Source of the DNA: UBA6115 sp050952935
GTDB taxonomy: Bacteria; Bacillota; Clostridia; Christensenellales; Aristaeellaceae
DNA length: 64,000 nt
Assembly (NCBI GenBank): GCA_050952935.1
Contig: JBMNLS010000002.1
Span: forward strand, 310,001-374,000
Direction: 5' to 3'
A model generated the notes under the pieces. It was not told the DNA's origin. It was given only the letters and a program-made list of their open reading frames with translations, and made no database searches. This document shows positions 8,592 to 17,920 of this stretch, in pieces. A program made the position numbers and the translations under genes. The first letter of the stretch is position 1, and every line of letters begins with the position of its first letter.

Positions 8592-9520
8592 GGGTTCGAC
8601 TCCTTTCGCTCAGGAAGGGCGGAGGCCAGCCACCGGGCCAAATCCTCATACACCCTTTCCCGGATGGTTTCGTTAAACAGCTCATGGCGGCAGCCGGGGT
8701 AAAGCGTCACCTCCACCCGGGAAAGCCCCGCCGCCCGATATTCCCCGGCCACCTTTTCCACACCCCGGCCCTGCTGCCCCACCGGGTCCTCCCCGCCTGA
8801 CATCAGAAGGACGGGAAGCTCTTTGGGCAGCTTGTCCAGGCGTTTTAGCTTTGTCAGCCTCATCAGGCCGTCAAACAAATCGTAATAACCCCGCCCGGTA
8901 AACACAAAGCCGCAGAGGGGGTCGTCCTTGTATTTTTGCACCTGGGCCGCGTCCCGGCTCAGCCAGTCACTGGGCGTTTGAGCTGGGGCAAAGGGCTTGT
9001 TGTTGCCGGCAAAGGCCAGCTGATGGATCAGCCCCGCCTCCTGTTGGCCAAAGCCCAAGGCGCAGTGGAGGCCTGCCAGGGCACGGGCAAAGGCGCACAG
9101 CATCGCCGGGTAATGCCCGGTGCCGGAAAGCACCAGAGCGCTTAGCCGCTCAGGATGCCTGAGGGCATACTCCCTGGCCACGAAACTGCCCATGCTGTGC
9201 CCTAAAAGCGCCAGGGGCAAACCAGGATGGCGCGCCATCAGGAAGCGGATCACGCTGTCTAGGTCCTCAATCAGCCTGTCCCAGCCATTTTCATCGGCAA
9301 AGTAGCCCTTCCCGGGCGCTTCTTCCCCGTGGCCCAAATGGTTATAGCCGCAGACTAAATGGCCCGCGGCGGCAAGATGACGGGCAGGGGCATCATAGCG
9401 GGCGATGTGCTCCGCCATGCCGTGGCTGATCACCACTAACCCCTTGGGCGCGCCCTCAGGCTCCCACAGCATCAGGCTGCGGGGGTAGGGGCTGTGGCCG
9501 GGGAAGGGCAGGAGGATCAT
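8588..9520 (-). CDS. Alpha/beta hydrolase, monoacylglycerol lipase/lysophospholipase type
   Basis: 310-residue serine hydrolase. SHGMAEH forms the oxyanion-region HG motif, GHSMGS is the nucleophile elbow, and a late Asp (MSGGEDPVG) plus His (CRHELFNE) complete a plausible triad. This matches the Hydrolase_4 (monoacylglycerol lipase) family. I start it at the ATG at 9520; a longer frame opening at 9724 would run into trpS and lacks family similarity. No signal peptide. It lies 25 bases after trpS and overlaps the P1 peptidase start. Confidence 0.87.
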   Translation of the reverse strand: MILLPFPGHSPYPRSLMLWEPEGAPKGLVVISHGMAEHIARYDAPARHLAAAGHLVCGYNHLGHGEEAPGKGYFADENGWDRLIEDLDSVIRFLMARHPGLPLALLGHSMGSFVAREYALRHPERLSALVLSGTGHYPAMLCAFARALAGLHCALGFGQQEAGLIHQLAFAGNNKPFAPAQTPSDWLSRDAAQVQKYKDDPLCGFVFTGRGYYDLFDGLMRLTKLKRLDKLPKELPVLLMSGGEDPVGQQGRGVEKVAGEYRAAGLSRVEVTLYPGCRHELFNETIRERVYEDLARWLASALPERKESNP

Positions 9521-9545
9521 CACGGGTGTCCCTTTCTTCTTCGTA

Positions 9546-10553
9546 TCAGAGCTGGTAAAGCCCCAGCTTCTTGTAGACCTTGTTAAGGGTGCGCTGGGCC
9601 AGCTTCTGAGCGCGCTCGGCGTTGTTTTTGAGGGTCTGGGCCAGGTAGGCTTTGTCGGCAAGCAGCTCTTTATAGCGGGTCTGCACCGGCTTAAGGGCCG
9701 CGATGACAGCCTCCGCCGTTTCATCCTTCAGCGCTCCGTAGCCCTTGCCCTCCAGGCGCCCGCAGATATCATCCATTTTTTCCCCGCTTAAAACAGAGAG
9801 GATGGTGAGCAGGTTGGACACCCCAGGCTTCTCCTCCGGGTCAAAGCGGATCTCCGCCTCGGAGTCGGTCACCGCGCGCCTGATTTTGCGCCGGATGTCC
9901 TCCGGCCTGTCTGTCAGCGCGATCAGGCTGTCCTCAGGGTCTGACTTGGACATCTTCTTTTCCGGTTCCGTCAGGCTCATGATTTTGGCGGTCTGCTGGG
10001 GGATATAGCCCTCCGGCACCTTGAAGACGCCGGGGTGGATGGCGTTGAAGCGCTGGGCGATGTCCCGGGTGATCTCAATGTGCTGCTTCTGGTCAGCCCC
10101 CACCGGCACCACGTCCGTCTGGTAAAGCAGAATATCCGCCGCCATCAGCACCGGGTAGGTAAACAGCCCCGCGTTGATGTTGTCCTGGTGCTTTTGGGCC
10201 TTGTCCTTAAACTGGGTCATGCGTCCCAGCTCCCCCATATAGGTGAAGCAGTTGAGGATCCAGCTCAATTCCACGTGCTGGGGCACATGGCTTTGGGTGT
10301 AGATGATGGACTGCTCCGGGTTTAACCCCGCCGCGATATAAAGCGCAGCTAATTCCAGTGTCTGGCGTCTGAGCGCTGCCGGATCCTGCCGGACGGTGAG
10401 CGCATGCAGATCAACAATGCAAAAAAGGCAATTGTGCTGATCCTCCAGCAGTTTAAAATTGCGCATCGCGCCGATGTAGTTGCCCAGGGTGATATGCCCT
10501 GAGGGCTGGATGCCCGAAAACAGGACGGGCTTGCGGGTTGTTTCCTGGCTCAT
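9546..10553 (-). CDS. trpS: Tryptophanyl-tRNA synthetase
   Basis: Charges tRNA-Trp with tryptophan. 335 residues, standard length for a class I TrpRS. SGIQPSGHITLGNYIG holds the HIGH-type signature and KKMSKSDPED the KMSKS loop; the Rossmann core lies between them. ATG at 10553 is preferred over that at 10574 because GAGGA lies 8 bases upstream. It sits 22 bases after kbl in a minus-strand operon. I saw no T-box leader, as the gene has no leader of its own. Confidence 0.97.
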   Translation of the reverse strand: MSQETTRKPVLFSGIQPSGHITLGNYIGAMRNFKLLEDQHNCLFCIVDLHALTVRQDPAALRRQTLELAALYIAAGLNPEQSIIYTQSHVPQHVELSWILNCFTYMGELGRMTQFKDKAQKHQDNINAGLFTYPVLMAADILLYQTDVVPVGADQKQHIEITRDIAQRFNAIHPGVFKVPEGYIPQQTAKIMSLTEPEKKMSKSDPEDSLIALTDRPEDIRRKIRRAVTDSEAEIRFDPEEKPGVSNLLTILSVLSGEKMDDICGRLEGKGYGALKDETAEAVIAALKPVQTRYKELLADKAYLAQTLKNNAERAQKLAQRTLNKVYKKLGLYQL

Positions 10554-10575
10554 GGTCGTTTCCTCGTCTTTCATG

Positions 10576-11757
10576 TTATAGCTTCATGTCCCGCTTCACC
10601 TTGGCGAAGGCCTCTATCGCGCGATCCAAATCCTGGTGGCTGTGGCCGGCGGAAATCTGGGTGCGGATGCGCGCCTCGCCCTGGGGCACCACGGGGTAGG
10701 AGAAGGCGATCACATAGACGCCATAGTCCAGCATCCGGGCGGCTGCCTCGGCCGCCTTGTGGGCGTCATAGAACATCACCGGCACGATGGGATGCTCCCC
10801 CGGCAGCAGCTCAAAGCCCACCTGTTCCATGCCTGCCCTGAAAAAGCGGGCGTTTTCGTGCACCCGGTCGCGCAGTTCGCTGGAAGCTTCCAGGATGTCG
10901 ATCACTTTGAGGGTGGCCGCGCAGATGGCGGGCGCCAGGGTGTTGCTGAAAAGATAGGGCCGGGAGCGCTGGCGCAGGAGATCTACAATGGGCTGCCTGG
11001 CCGCTGTGAAGCCACCGGATGCGCCGCCCAGGGCCTTGCCAAAGGTGCTGGTGATGATGTCCACCCGGCCCATCACGCCGCAGGCCTCGTGGGTGCCCCG
11101 GCCGGTCTCGCCCATAAAGCCGGTGGCATGGCTGTCATCCACCATCACCAGGGCATCGTACTTGTCCGCCAGGTCGCAGATTTCCTTCAGCTTGGCGATA
11201 TAGCCATCCATGGAAAACACGCCGTCGGTAACGATCAGCCTGATGCGGGCATCCTGGCTGTCCTTCAAGTATTTTTCCAGCTCCCTCATGTCGGAGTTGG
11301 CATAGCGCAGGCGCCTGGCCTTTGACAGCCGGATGCCATCGATGATGGAGGCGTGGTTGAGGGCATCGGAGATGATGGCATCCTCCTCGCCCAGCAGGGT
11401 TTCAAACAGCCCGCCGTTGGCGTCAAAGCAGGAGGAGTAGAGGATCACATCATCCATCTGCAGGAAATGGGCCAGGCGGTTTTCCAGCTTTTTGTGGATC
11501 AGCTGGGTGCCGCAGATGAAGCGCACGCTGGACAGCCCCAGGCCCCAGTTGTCATAGCTGGCCTTGGCCGCCTGGATCAAGCGCCAGTCGTTGGACAGGC
11601 CCAGGTAGTTGTTGGCACAGAGGTTGATCACGCCGTCCGCCTGCGTGGTATCGATGATCGAACGCTGGGGGCCCAGGATGACCCGCTCGTTTTTAAAGGT
11701 GCCCGCCTGGCGGATGTCCTCCAGCTGCCGGGTGAAGATGTTCAGTGCTTTTTTCAT
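10576..11757 (-). CDS. kbl: Glycine C-acetyltransferase (2-amino-3-ketobutyrate CoA ligase)
   Basis: PLP enzyme of 393 residues that splits 2-amino-3-ketobutyrate with CoA into glycine and acetyl-CoA, the second step of threonine degradation. The PLP lysine lies in TSTFGKALGG, and CANNYLGLS and VDDSHATGFMG are alpha-oxoamine synthase hallmarks. The ATG at 11757 overlaps the tdh stop (ATGA), supporting this start. The tdh-kbl order is the classic pairing for threonine breakdown. Confidence 0.96.
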   Translation of the reverse strand: MKKALNIFTRQLEDIRQAGTFKNERVILGPQRSIIDTTQADGVINLCANNYLGLSNDWRLIQAAKASYDNWGLGLSSVRFICGTQLIHKKLENRLAHFLQMDDVILYSSCFDANGGLFETLLGEEDAIISDALNHASIIDGIRLSKARRLRYANSDMRELEKYLKDSQDARIRLIVTDGVFSMDGYIAKLKEICDLADKYDALVMVDDSHATGFMGETGRGTHEACGVMGRVDIITSTFGKALGGASGGFTAARQPIVDLLRQRSRPYLFSNTLAPAICAATLKVIDILEASSELRDRVHENARFFRAGMEQVGFELLPGEHPIVPVMFYDAHKAAEAAARMLDYGVYVIAFSYPVVPQGEARIRTQISAGHSHQDLDRAIEAFAKVKRDMKL

Positions 11758-12794
11758 GTTTTCTCGCTCCATTCCAGAATAATTTTGCCGCTTTTCCCGG
11801 TGTTCATGATGGCGAAGGCCTCTTCAAAGCGGCTGTAGGGGAAACGGTGGGTGATGATCGGGCTTAGATCAAGCCCGCTTTGCACCATGGCCGCCATTTT
11901 GTACCAGGTTTCATACATCCGCCGCCCGTAAATGCCTTTGAGACCAAGGCCCTTGAAGATGATCTGGCTCATGTCAATGGCCGGCTTCTGGGAAAAAAGG
12001 CCCAGCAGGGCGATCTGCCCGCCGTTTCGCATGGAGGCGATCATGGATTCCAGCGCGGACACCGCGCCCGACATCTCAAGCCCCACGTCAAAGCCCTCGA
12101 CCATGCCCAGTTCATGCATCACGTTTTCCAGCTTTTCCCGGGTGACGTTCACGGTGCGGGTGGCGCCCAGCTTTTTGGCCAGGTCAAGGCGATAGTCGGA
12201 CAGGTCGGTAGCCACCACATGGCGGGCCCCGATGTGCCGGGCGATGGCGCAGGCCATCATGCCGATGGGGCCGGTGCCTGTGATCAATACATCCTCGCCC
12301 ACCGCGTCAAAGCTAAGCGCCGTATGGACGGCGTTGCCCAGGGCGTCAAAGAAGGAGACGATCTCCAGGTCAATGCCCTCAGCAATGGGGATGCAGTTGG
12401 AAGCCGGGATCACCAGGTATTCCGCGAAGGCTCCGGGCCGGCTTACGCCCACACTCTGATGATCCCTGCACCACTGCCCCCGGCCTGCCCGGCAGTTGCG
12501 GCACTGACCACATATGATATGCCCTTCGCCTGACACCGTCTGCCCCGGGTGGAAGTGCCTCACCTCGCTGCCCACCTCTTCAATCTGCCCCACAAACTCG
12601 TGGCCGATGACAAGGGGCGGGGTGATGTGCGCCTGGCTCCAGGCGTCCCAGTTGTAGATGTGCAGGTCGGTGCCGCAGATGGCGGTTTTCAGGATTTTGA
12701 TCAGCACGTCCCTTGGCCCGGGCACGGGTTTTTCCGCCCGGCGCAGCTCCAGACCCGGCGCTGATGCCGGCTTTACCAGAGCATCCATCAACAT
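11754..12794 (-). CDS. tdh: L-threonine 3-dehydrogenase
   Basis: Zinc-dependent medium-chain dehydrogenase, 346 residues, oxidising threonine to 2-amino-3-ketobutyrate with NAD. CGTDLHIYNWD carries the catalytic zinc Cys, GHEFVGQIEEVG the adjacent His-Glu, four Cys in the CGQCRNC...QWC lobe bind structural zinc, and GTGPIGMMA is the Rossmann motif. An AAGGAGG site precedes the ATG at 12794. First gene of the long minus-strand operon; its product feeds Kbl directly. Confidence 0.96.
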   Translation of the reverse strand: MLMDALVKPASAPGLELRRAEKPVPGPRDVLIKILKTAICGTDLHIYNWDAWSQAHITPPLVIGHEFVGQIEEVGSEVRHFHPGQTVSGEGHIICGQCRNCRAGRGQWCRDHQSVGVSRPGAFAEYLVIPASNCIPIAEGIDLEIVSFFDALGNAVHTALSFDAVGEDVLITGTGPIGMMACAIARHIGARHVVATDLSDYRLDLAKKLGATRTVNVTREKLENVMHELGMVEGFDVGLEMSGAVSALESMIASMRNGGQIALLGLFSQKPAIDMSQIIFKGLGLKGIYGRRMYETWYKMAAMVQSGLDLSPIITHRFPYSRFEEAFAIMNTGKSGKIILEWSEKT

Positions 12795-12869
12795 GACAGC
12801 GTTCCTCCTTTATCCGTGCTTAAAACGGTGGATGCATCTCCCCGCCGCTAAAATGGAAGCAAAATGGGT

Positions 12870-13919
12870 TCAGCCCGCAGCGTGGGCGTATACGACAAAG
12901 GAATTCTCCAAAAACTCCCAGTACAGGCCAAACTCACAGGGCCTGTCATCAGGCTTAAGGAGCGTCATCACCACGCACTGACCTGCCCCCTCATCCGGCA
13001 TGGCCAGCCGCATTTCCAGGGGCCCTTGCATGGTCAGCGCGCCATATTCCGTTACCCACACATCGCTGCCCTTAGGACGGCCTGTTTCCGCCTTCCAGGC
13101 GGTTTTCAACTCCTCCAGGCCGCCCGGCACAAAGGTTACCGTAAGCCGTGCCTGGCCGTCAGCGCTTATCATTTCCAGCGCCTCTCCTTTTTTCAGCGGC
13201 TCTTCACGCGCCGGGAAAATATCGGGACAGGTCAGCTCATAGCCGTTTTCATCGTCAAACAGCTGGCGGAAACCCTGAAGCTGATATTGCTCGTTCACGG
13301 CAAAGCCGGACAGGGTGTAACCCGCCGGGGCCGTCTCAGCCCTGGTCAGGTTCAGCTCCATATGGCCCAGCCACTGAATACTCTCCTCCGGCACATCCTC
13401 TGCCAGCCCCTGGATGCCGTTTAGGCGGTAGACATCCCCCTTGATGATAAGCGCGCCCGCATCGTCATGCTCCGCCACATACACATGCAGGCCCACATAA
13501 TCCGGCTGCTGGGACAAGCCCACCTGAAGCCCGCCTTCAACCGGCGCAAGGCCGGGGGTGGTGGGGGCGGTCAGGGCCGGCAGTTCCGGCCAGGTGAACA
13601 GGCTGGCCGCCATGTCCCGCACCTGGGCGCTGGTCAGCGTCAAGGTGTCGTTTTCAATCTCCACCGGGAACATGCGCTCCTCCAGCGCCCGCATGAGAAC
13701 GCCTTCCACCAGCGCCTGCTCAGGTGCGCTGCCCTGAGACAAGCGGACGATTCCCTTTTGATAAGCCGCATGAGCCGCAGCGTTTACCAGGGGCTGCACC
13801 GCCATCAGCTCCGCCTCTTCAAGCCCAAAAGGCTCGCTGCGCCTGCGGGTGGGAGCGGCAGAGGCGGTGGAGGCGACGAGCGTTAATATCAGCGCCAGAA
13901 TCAGCAGGGTTTTCTTCAT
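12870..13919 (-). CDS. Secreted protein of unknown function
   Basis: 349 residues with a clear signal peptide (MKKTLLILAL... ending at ASA near residue 22) and a soluble remainder. Start set at 13919 because AAAGGA lies ~7 bases upstream; an ATG at 13934 overlapping the previous stop is the alternative. The C-terminal half is rich in short beta-type segments, and I recognise no family. It lies 11 bases downstream of a thioredoxin-reductase-like gene and is probably its operon partner. Confidence 0.7.
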   Translation of the reverse strand: MKKTLLILALILTLVASTASAAPTRRRSEPFGLEEAELMAVQPLVNAAAHAAYQKGIVRLSQGSAPEQALVEGVLMRALEERMFPVEIENDTLTLTSAQVRDMAASLFTWPELPALTAPTTPGLAPVEGGLQVGLSQQPDYVGLHVYVAEHDDAGALIIKGDVYRLNGIQGLAEDVPEESIQWLGHMELNLTRAETAPAGYTLSGFAVNEQYQLQGFRQLFDDENGYELTCPDIFPAREEPLKKGEALEMISADGQARLTVTFVPGGLEELKTAWKAETGRPKGSDVWVTEYGALTMQGPLEMRLAMPDEGAGQCVVMTLLKPDDRPCEFGLYWEFLENSFVVYAHAAG

Positions 13920-13930
13920 ATATATTCCTT

Positions 13931-14782
13931 TCATTGGGAGGCTTTCAAGAGGTAGCCGGCGGCTGACAGCGCCGCCACGGTGCCCTCGCCCGCGGCCTTG
14001 GCCGCCTGGAGAGGTGCGCCTAAAATATCCCCCGCGGCAAAAACGCCGGGAACAGAGGTGGCCAAGTTTTTATCCACCGTGATGGCGCCGTTTTCGGCTT
14101 CCACCTCGGGGATCAATTGGGTCATGGCAACGGCGGGGCGCAGGATAAAAAAGCCGTCGGCGCTGATCTCCCCTTGGTCGGTTTGTAGGGCGATCTGCCC
14201 GCCTTTTTCATGCAGCTTCAAGGGCTTTCCTGACAAAAGCGCTACGCTTTCCGCCAGGCCCGCCGTGTCATGGGGCTTTTCCTTCACATAGCTTACCCGG
14301 GCCAGGGTGGCCAGGTAATTGGCCTCCTCCACCGCCTCCTCATGGGCGCCGATGACGATGACCTCGCCATCCTTATAGAACATGCCATCACAGGTGGCGC
14401 AGTAGCTGACCCCCTGGCCCACCAGGGCCTCTTCGCCAGGTAATGTTTTGACCCGGGCGGTGCCCATGGCCAGGATGACGGTTTTCGCTTCATACAGGTC
14501 ATTATCCGCCAGCACGGAAAGCATGTCCCCCATGGGCATCACCCGGCGCACCAGCTGCGTTTTGCAATTAGCGCCCATGGCCCTGGCGTGGGCGCGCAGC
14601 TTTTCCAGCAATTCCGGCCCCGAAGCCTCCGGGAAGCCGGGGTAGTTGTCAATGCGCTTGGTTTTGGACAGGGCCCCGCCGCCCGAATAAATCACCAGGG
14701 TGTTCAGGTTGCGCTGCCGGGCGGTGATGGCGGCCGCACAGCCGGCTACCCCGCCGCCTACAATAATCAGGTCATATTTCAT
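13931..14782 (-). CDS. Thioredoxin-reductase-like FAD/NAD(P) oxidoreductase
   Basis: 283-residue flavoprotein. The FAD-binding GGGVAGCAAA lies at residues ~8-17, the redox CATC (YCATCDGMFYK) at ~128-131, and the C-terminal FAD motif GDILGAPLQAAKAAGEG near 253. That layout is TrxR/TrxB, although at 283 residues it is slightly short, and the NADPH-site glycine motif (VIGAHEEAVEEA) departs from the usual GGG form, so thioredoxin as substrate is not assured. Its start overlaps the upstream CorC-type gene by 11 bases. Confidence 0.85.
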   Translation of the reverse strand: MKYDLIIVGGGVAGCAAAITARQRNLNTLVIYSGGGALSKTKRIDNYPGFPEASGPELLEKLRAHARAMGANCKTQLVRRVMPMGDMLSVLADNDLYEAKTVILAMGTARVKTLPGEEALVGQGVSYCATCDGMFYKDGEVIVIGAHEEAVEEANYLATLARVSYVKEKPHDTAGLAESVALLSGKPLKLHEKGGQIALQTDQGEISADGFFILRPAVAMTQLIPEVEAENGAITVDKNLATSVPGVFAAGDILGAPLQAAKAAGEGTVAALSAAGYLLKASQ

Positions 14783-16100
14783 CAGTGGTTTTTCTTACCT
14801 CCACCCAGGCGATGCGCCTGTCCTGTACGCTTTCCACCTTGAAAATCAGCCCGTCAAAGGTGATTTCCGGCTGGCTGCCCTCCTCGGGGATGGCGGACAT
14901 CTGGCTTAGCATCAGGCCACCGATGGTGTCATATTCCTCGTCCAGCGGCAGGTCAAGCCCGGTTTTATCATTGAATGTCTCCACATCCAGGGCTCCGGCC
15001 ACCCGCCAGTGATTATCCCCCAGCTGGATAAAGTCGGTTTCCTCCTGCGGATCGTATTCATCATAGATATTACCCACAATCTCTTCCAGCAGGTCCTCCA
15101 TGGTGATCAGCCCGCTGGTGCCGCCGTATTCGTCCACCACAATGGCCAGGTGGTAGTTGCCCTGCTGCATGTCCCTGAACAGAATGTCCGTGCGCACGCT
15201 TTCCGGCACGAAGCGGGCTTCCCTCAGCAGCCCCTTCAGGGGCTTGGGCTCAGGCTCCAGCAGATTCAGCAGGAAATCCCTGGTGGTGAGGGTGCCGATG
15301 ATATGATCCAGATCCTCCTCATACACCGGGAAGCGGGACAGGCCGCTCTCCGTGATCATCGCCAGGATTTCAGACGCCGGGTCATCAATCCACACGGCAT
15401 AAACATCGGTACGGTGGGTCATGCACTCGGCGGCGGTCATATTGTTAAACTCAAAGACGTTTTCGATCATCTCCCGCTCGGCTTCCTCAATGGCGCCCTT
15501 TTCCTCGCCCACGTCCACCAGCATGCGGATCTCGTCCTCGGTGATGACCTCGGTGGGCTGCATCACTTCCACCTTGAGCAGCTTCAAAAGGGCATTGACC
15601 ACAGCGTCAACCAGCCGCGCCATGGGGCTGAACAGCCGGTGAAACAGCATTGCCAACGGAAACAGCCGCCGGGCGGTGCCCTTGGGCTTTTGGGCGGCCA
15701 GGCGGCGGGGCAGCTGGCTGCCTAACAGCTGCAGCACAAAGAGAAACATCACTGTGAGCACCAGGAGCGTGAGCCCCGTGACCACAGCAGGGTTATCCTT
15801 GGCCCAGTTCCAGCTACCCGCCAGCATACAGGCCAAAGGCAAAGCTGCCTGCCAGGTGAACAGCCCGAAGGAGGTCAGCGCCAGAAAGGTCATCGCGATG
15901 CGGATAGCGCTGGGGGCCGTGAGCAGCGTTTCCGCCTGCTTGCGGATGGAGGTCATCTCAGCCTCTTCCCCCTCCGCTGCCTTGCGGTGGAGGCTGAGGC
16001 TAATGGATTGGGCAGCCGAATCCGCCATGGAAAGCAGAATGTAAAACAGCAGCAGAAGCAGTTGTATCACCGCGTGTAAACCGGTAGGCTCAGGGTCCAT
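14772..16100 (-). CDS. CNNM/CorC (hemolysin C)-family membrane protein with CBS pair
   Basis: 442 residues: DUF21 membrane domain (several helices within ~1-180), then two CBS domains (~210-330) and a C-terminal CorC_HlyC domain (~350-430). EDEIRMLVDVGEEKG and VVDEYGGTSGLITMEDLLEEIVG are hallmark stretches. The family is implicated in magnesium and cobalt handling; hemolysin is a historical name. Start ATG 16100 has GGGGAGA upstream. An extended -10 at 16129-16134 could drive this gene and the two after it. Confidence 0.92.
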   Translation of the reverse strand: MDPEPTGLHAVIQLLLLLFYILLSMADSAAQSISLSLHRKAAEGEEAEMTSIRKQAETLLTAPSAIRIAMTFLALTSFGLFTWQAALPLACMLAGSWNWAKDNPAVVTGLTLLVLTVMFLFVLQLLGSQLPRRLAAQKPKGTARRLFPLAMLFHRLFSPMARLVDAVVNALLKLLKVEVMQPTEVITEDEIRMLVDVGEEKGAIEEAEREMIENVFEFNNMTAAECMTHRTDVYAVWIDDPASEILAMITESGLSRFPVYEEDLDHIIGTLTTRDFLLNLLEPEPKPLKGLLREARFVPESVRTDILFRDMQQGNYHLAIVVDEYGGTSGLITMEDLLEEIVGNIYDEYDPQEETDFIQLGDNHWRVAGALDVETFNDKTGLDLPLDEEYDTIGGLMLSQMSAIPEEGSQPEITFDGLIFKVESVQDRRIAWVEVRKTTDEI

Positions 16101-16128
16101 AAGGCAGTATCTCCCCTTTCATGGCCGC

Positions 16129-16137
16129 ATTATACCA
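16129..16137 (-). promoter_or_regulatory. Extended -10 promoter upstream of the CorC-type gene
   Basis: The minus strand reads TGGTATAAT, an extended -10, about 30 bases before the ATG at 16100. No convincing -35 was seen, as is common with TGn promoters. Confidence 0.5.
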
Positions 16138-16175
16138 TAGCCGGGGCGAAGTTGCCACGCGAAGCGCCGGCGACA

Positions 16176-16184
16176 TGCTATAAT
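16176..16184 (+). promoter_or_regulatory. Extended -10 sequence upstream of the first ECF sigma gene
   Basis: TGCTATAAT, a strong extended -10, lies 94 bases before the sigma start. It would give a housekeeping promoter in addition to the ECF-like site at 16208-16235. Confidence 0.45.
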
Positions 16185-16207
16185 TTTTAAAACCATTTTT
16201 TACCCTG

Positions 16208-16235
16208 CGCAATATTTAAGGTTGTTTTTCGTCTA
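16208..16235 (+). promoter_or_regulatory. Candidate ECF promoter (autoregulation) of the first sigma operon
   Basis: CGCAAT, 16 bases, then CGTCTA. The spacing equals that of the second ECF operon (TGAACC-N16-CGACTA at 27931-27958), and both lie ahead of sigma genes, suggesting self-activation. The -35 match is weak. Confidence 0.45.
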
Positions 16236-16277
16236 TAGGGGTGAAGGGCCTTCAACATCACCGAAAGGAACACCGGC

Positions 16278-16835
16278 ATGGAGGATGATCAGATCATCGA
16301 CTTATATTGGGCGCGCTCGGAACGTGCGATCGCGGAAACCGAAAACAAGTATGGCCGGTATTGCCACACAATCGCCTACAACATCCTGCGCAATGATCAG
16401 GACGCCGAGGAATGCCTCAACGATACCTATATCAAGGCATGGAATGTGATGCCACCGCAGCGCCCAAACCATCTGGCGGCATTCCTGGGCAGGATTACCC
16501 GCAACTTGTCGCTTGACAGATACAGGATGAACAGGGCTGGGAAGCGCGCCCCGGGGCAATTGCCCCTGGTTCTTAGCGAGCTGGAGGACTGCATCCCTGC
16601 TGAAGAAAGCGTGGAAAAGATCATTAACGACATGGTGCTGACAGAAAGCCTGGAACGCTTTTTGTATGCTTTGCCCCGGCTGAAGCGGAACATTTTCATC
16701 CGCCGCTATTGGTACCTTTCAAGCATCAAAGAAATCGCCCAGGCCTATGGAATGAGCGAAAGCAAAACCACCTCCATGCTGCACCGCCTGAGATTGCAGC
16801 TGAAAACCCACCTGAGGGAGGACAATATCCTATGA
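16278..16835 (+). CDS. RNA polymerase sigma factor, sigma-70/ECF family
   Basis: 185 residues. Region 2 covers ~20-90, with the RNDQDAEECLNDTYIKAW core-binding helix and the AFLGRITRNLSLDRYR stretch; region 4 helix-turn-helix is near the C-terminus (YLSSIKEIAQAYGMSESKTTSMLHRLR). Start ATG 16278 has AAAGGA 9 bases upstream. It overlaps the next gene by ATGA, as ECF sigma and anti-sigma genes often do. The regulon is unknown. Confidence 0.92.
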   Translation: MEDDQIIDLYWARSERAIAETENKYGRYCHTIAYNILRNDQDAEECLNDTYIKAWNVMPPQRPNHLAAFLGRITRNLSLDRYRMNRAGKRAPGQLPLVLSELEDCIPAEESVEKIINDMVLTESLERFLYALPRLKRNIFIRRYWYLSSIKEIAQAYGMSESKTTSMLHRLRLQLKTHLREDNIL

Positions 16836-17866
16836 AAAGAAATCAACAACTGCTTCAAGCCATCGGAAACATCAGCGATGAGTTGATTTCCGACGCCGCC
16901 CCACAAAAAACAACAATCAGGAGATATTCAACCATGAAAAAAATCTTCGCCCTCGCCGCTGCCATATTCCTGGCATTCACGCTTTCCATTTCAGCCCTGG
17001 CAGCGGCTGATTATGAGCCCGCCTACAAGCTTCTCTATTCCCTTTCACCCGCCATCGCCCAAAGGCTGAAACCCGTAAAATTGTTCAGCGAGGATAAGGG
17101 CATCAAGCTGGAGGTTTTGTCCGCTCATATGGAAAAGAATGTTGCTGAGATTTACCTTTCCGTCCAGGACCTGGAGGGCGACCGGATTGATCAGACCACT
17201 GATCTGTTTGACAGCTACGGCATCAACGCGCCTTTTGAAAGCATGGGATCCTGCGAAAACGTGGGCTTTGACCCCCAGAGCAAAACTGCCACTTTCCTGG
17301 TCACCATCACTGGGCAGGATGAACAGGAGATCGCCGGTGACAAAATCACCTTTAGTCTGCGGCAGCTTTTAGGCAAAAAGCATACTTTTGACGCGGCGCT
17401 CCCCGCGCTTGACCTGACCCATATCAGCACAAACCCGGACACAATGAAACCCGCCCAGGTGTTTGGAGGCGGCGGGGAAGGATTTGACTCAAGCAGACTA
17501 TTCAGTGATGATTTCCGTGTCTTAACCCCGTCAGGCATGCTTTACTCCCCTTTGAAAGGGGTAGACATTACCGGGATGGGCTATGTAAGCGGTCAGCTCC
17601 GTATTCAAATCCAATACGAAAACGTCCTTGAAACCGATAACCATGGATACATTTATTTTAAAAACAGCAGCGGTGATACGATCCACAGCGCCGCCAGCTA
17701 TTCCTTCTCCACAGACGCGCAGGGCAAAGAGCGCTATGAAGAGCATCTCTTTGACCTGACTCAGGAGGACTTGGCTTCCCTCACACCCCATGGCTGGTTT
17801 GTAACCAGCGATTCCCTTACCACCGGCAGCTGGAGTGTCACCTTCCCGCTAGAAAGCGTGCGCTGA
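16832..17866 (+). CDS. Putative anti-sigma factor, single-pass membrane protein
   Basis: 344 residues. The first ~34 residues would be cytoplasmic (AIGNISDELISDAAP), followed by one hydrophobic segment (~35-59) and a large extracytoplasmic domain. Such a type II layout with ATGA coupling to an ECF sigma gene is typical of clostridial anti-sigma factors, and the IGxIxDELI opening recurs in them. The signal sensed by the external domain is unknown. A frame opening at 16709 inside the sigma gene is rejected because the coupled ATG at 16832 fits better. A GC stem with T run follows. Confidence 0.78.
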   Translation: MKRNQQLLQAIGNISDELISDAAPQKTTIRRYSTMKKIFALAAAIFLAFTLSISALAAADYEPAYKLLYSLSPAIAQRLKPVKLFSEDKGIKLEVLSAHMEKNVAEIYLSVQDLEGDRIDQTTDLFDSYGINAPFESMGSCENVGFDPQSKTATFLVTITGQDEQEIAGDKITFSLRQLLGKKHTFDAALPALDLTHISTNPDTMKPAQVFGGGGEGFDSSRLFSDDFRVLTPSGMLYSPLKGVDITGMGYVSGQLRIQIQYENVLETDNHGYIYFKNSSGDTIHSAASYSFSTDAQGKERYEEHLFDLTQEDLASLTPHGWFVTSDSLTTGSWSVTFPLESVR

Positions 17867-17887
17867 TTTGCCTGGCGGTTATCTGGC

Positions 17888-17920
17888 GGAGGGGAAAGGT
17901 ATTGCTTCCCCTCCCCTTTT
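17888..17920 (+). terminator. Intrinsic terminator of the first ECF operon
   Basis: GGAGGGGAA pairs perfectly with TTCCCCTCC across a 9-base loop, then CCTTTT. It lies 21 bases beyond the anti-sigma stop. Confidence 0.8.
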
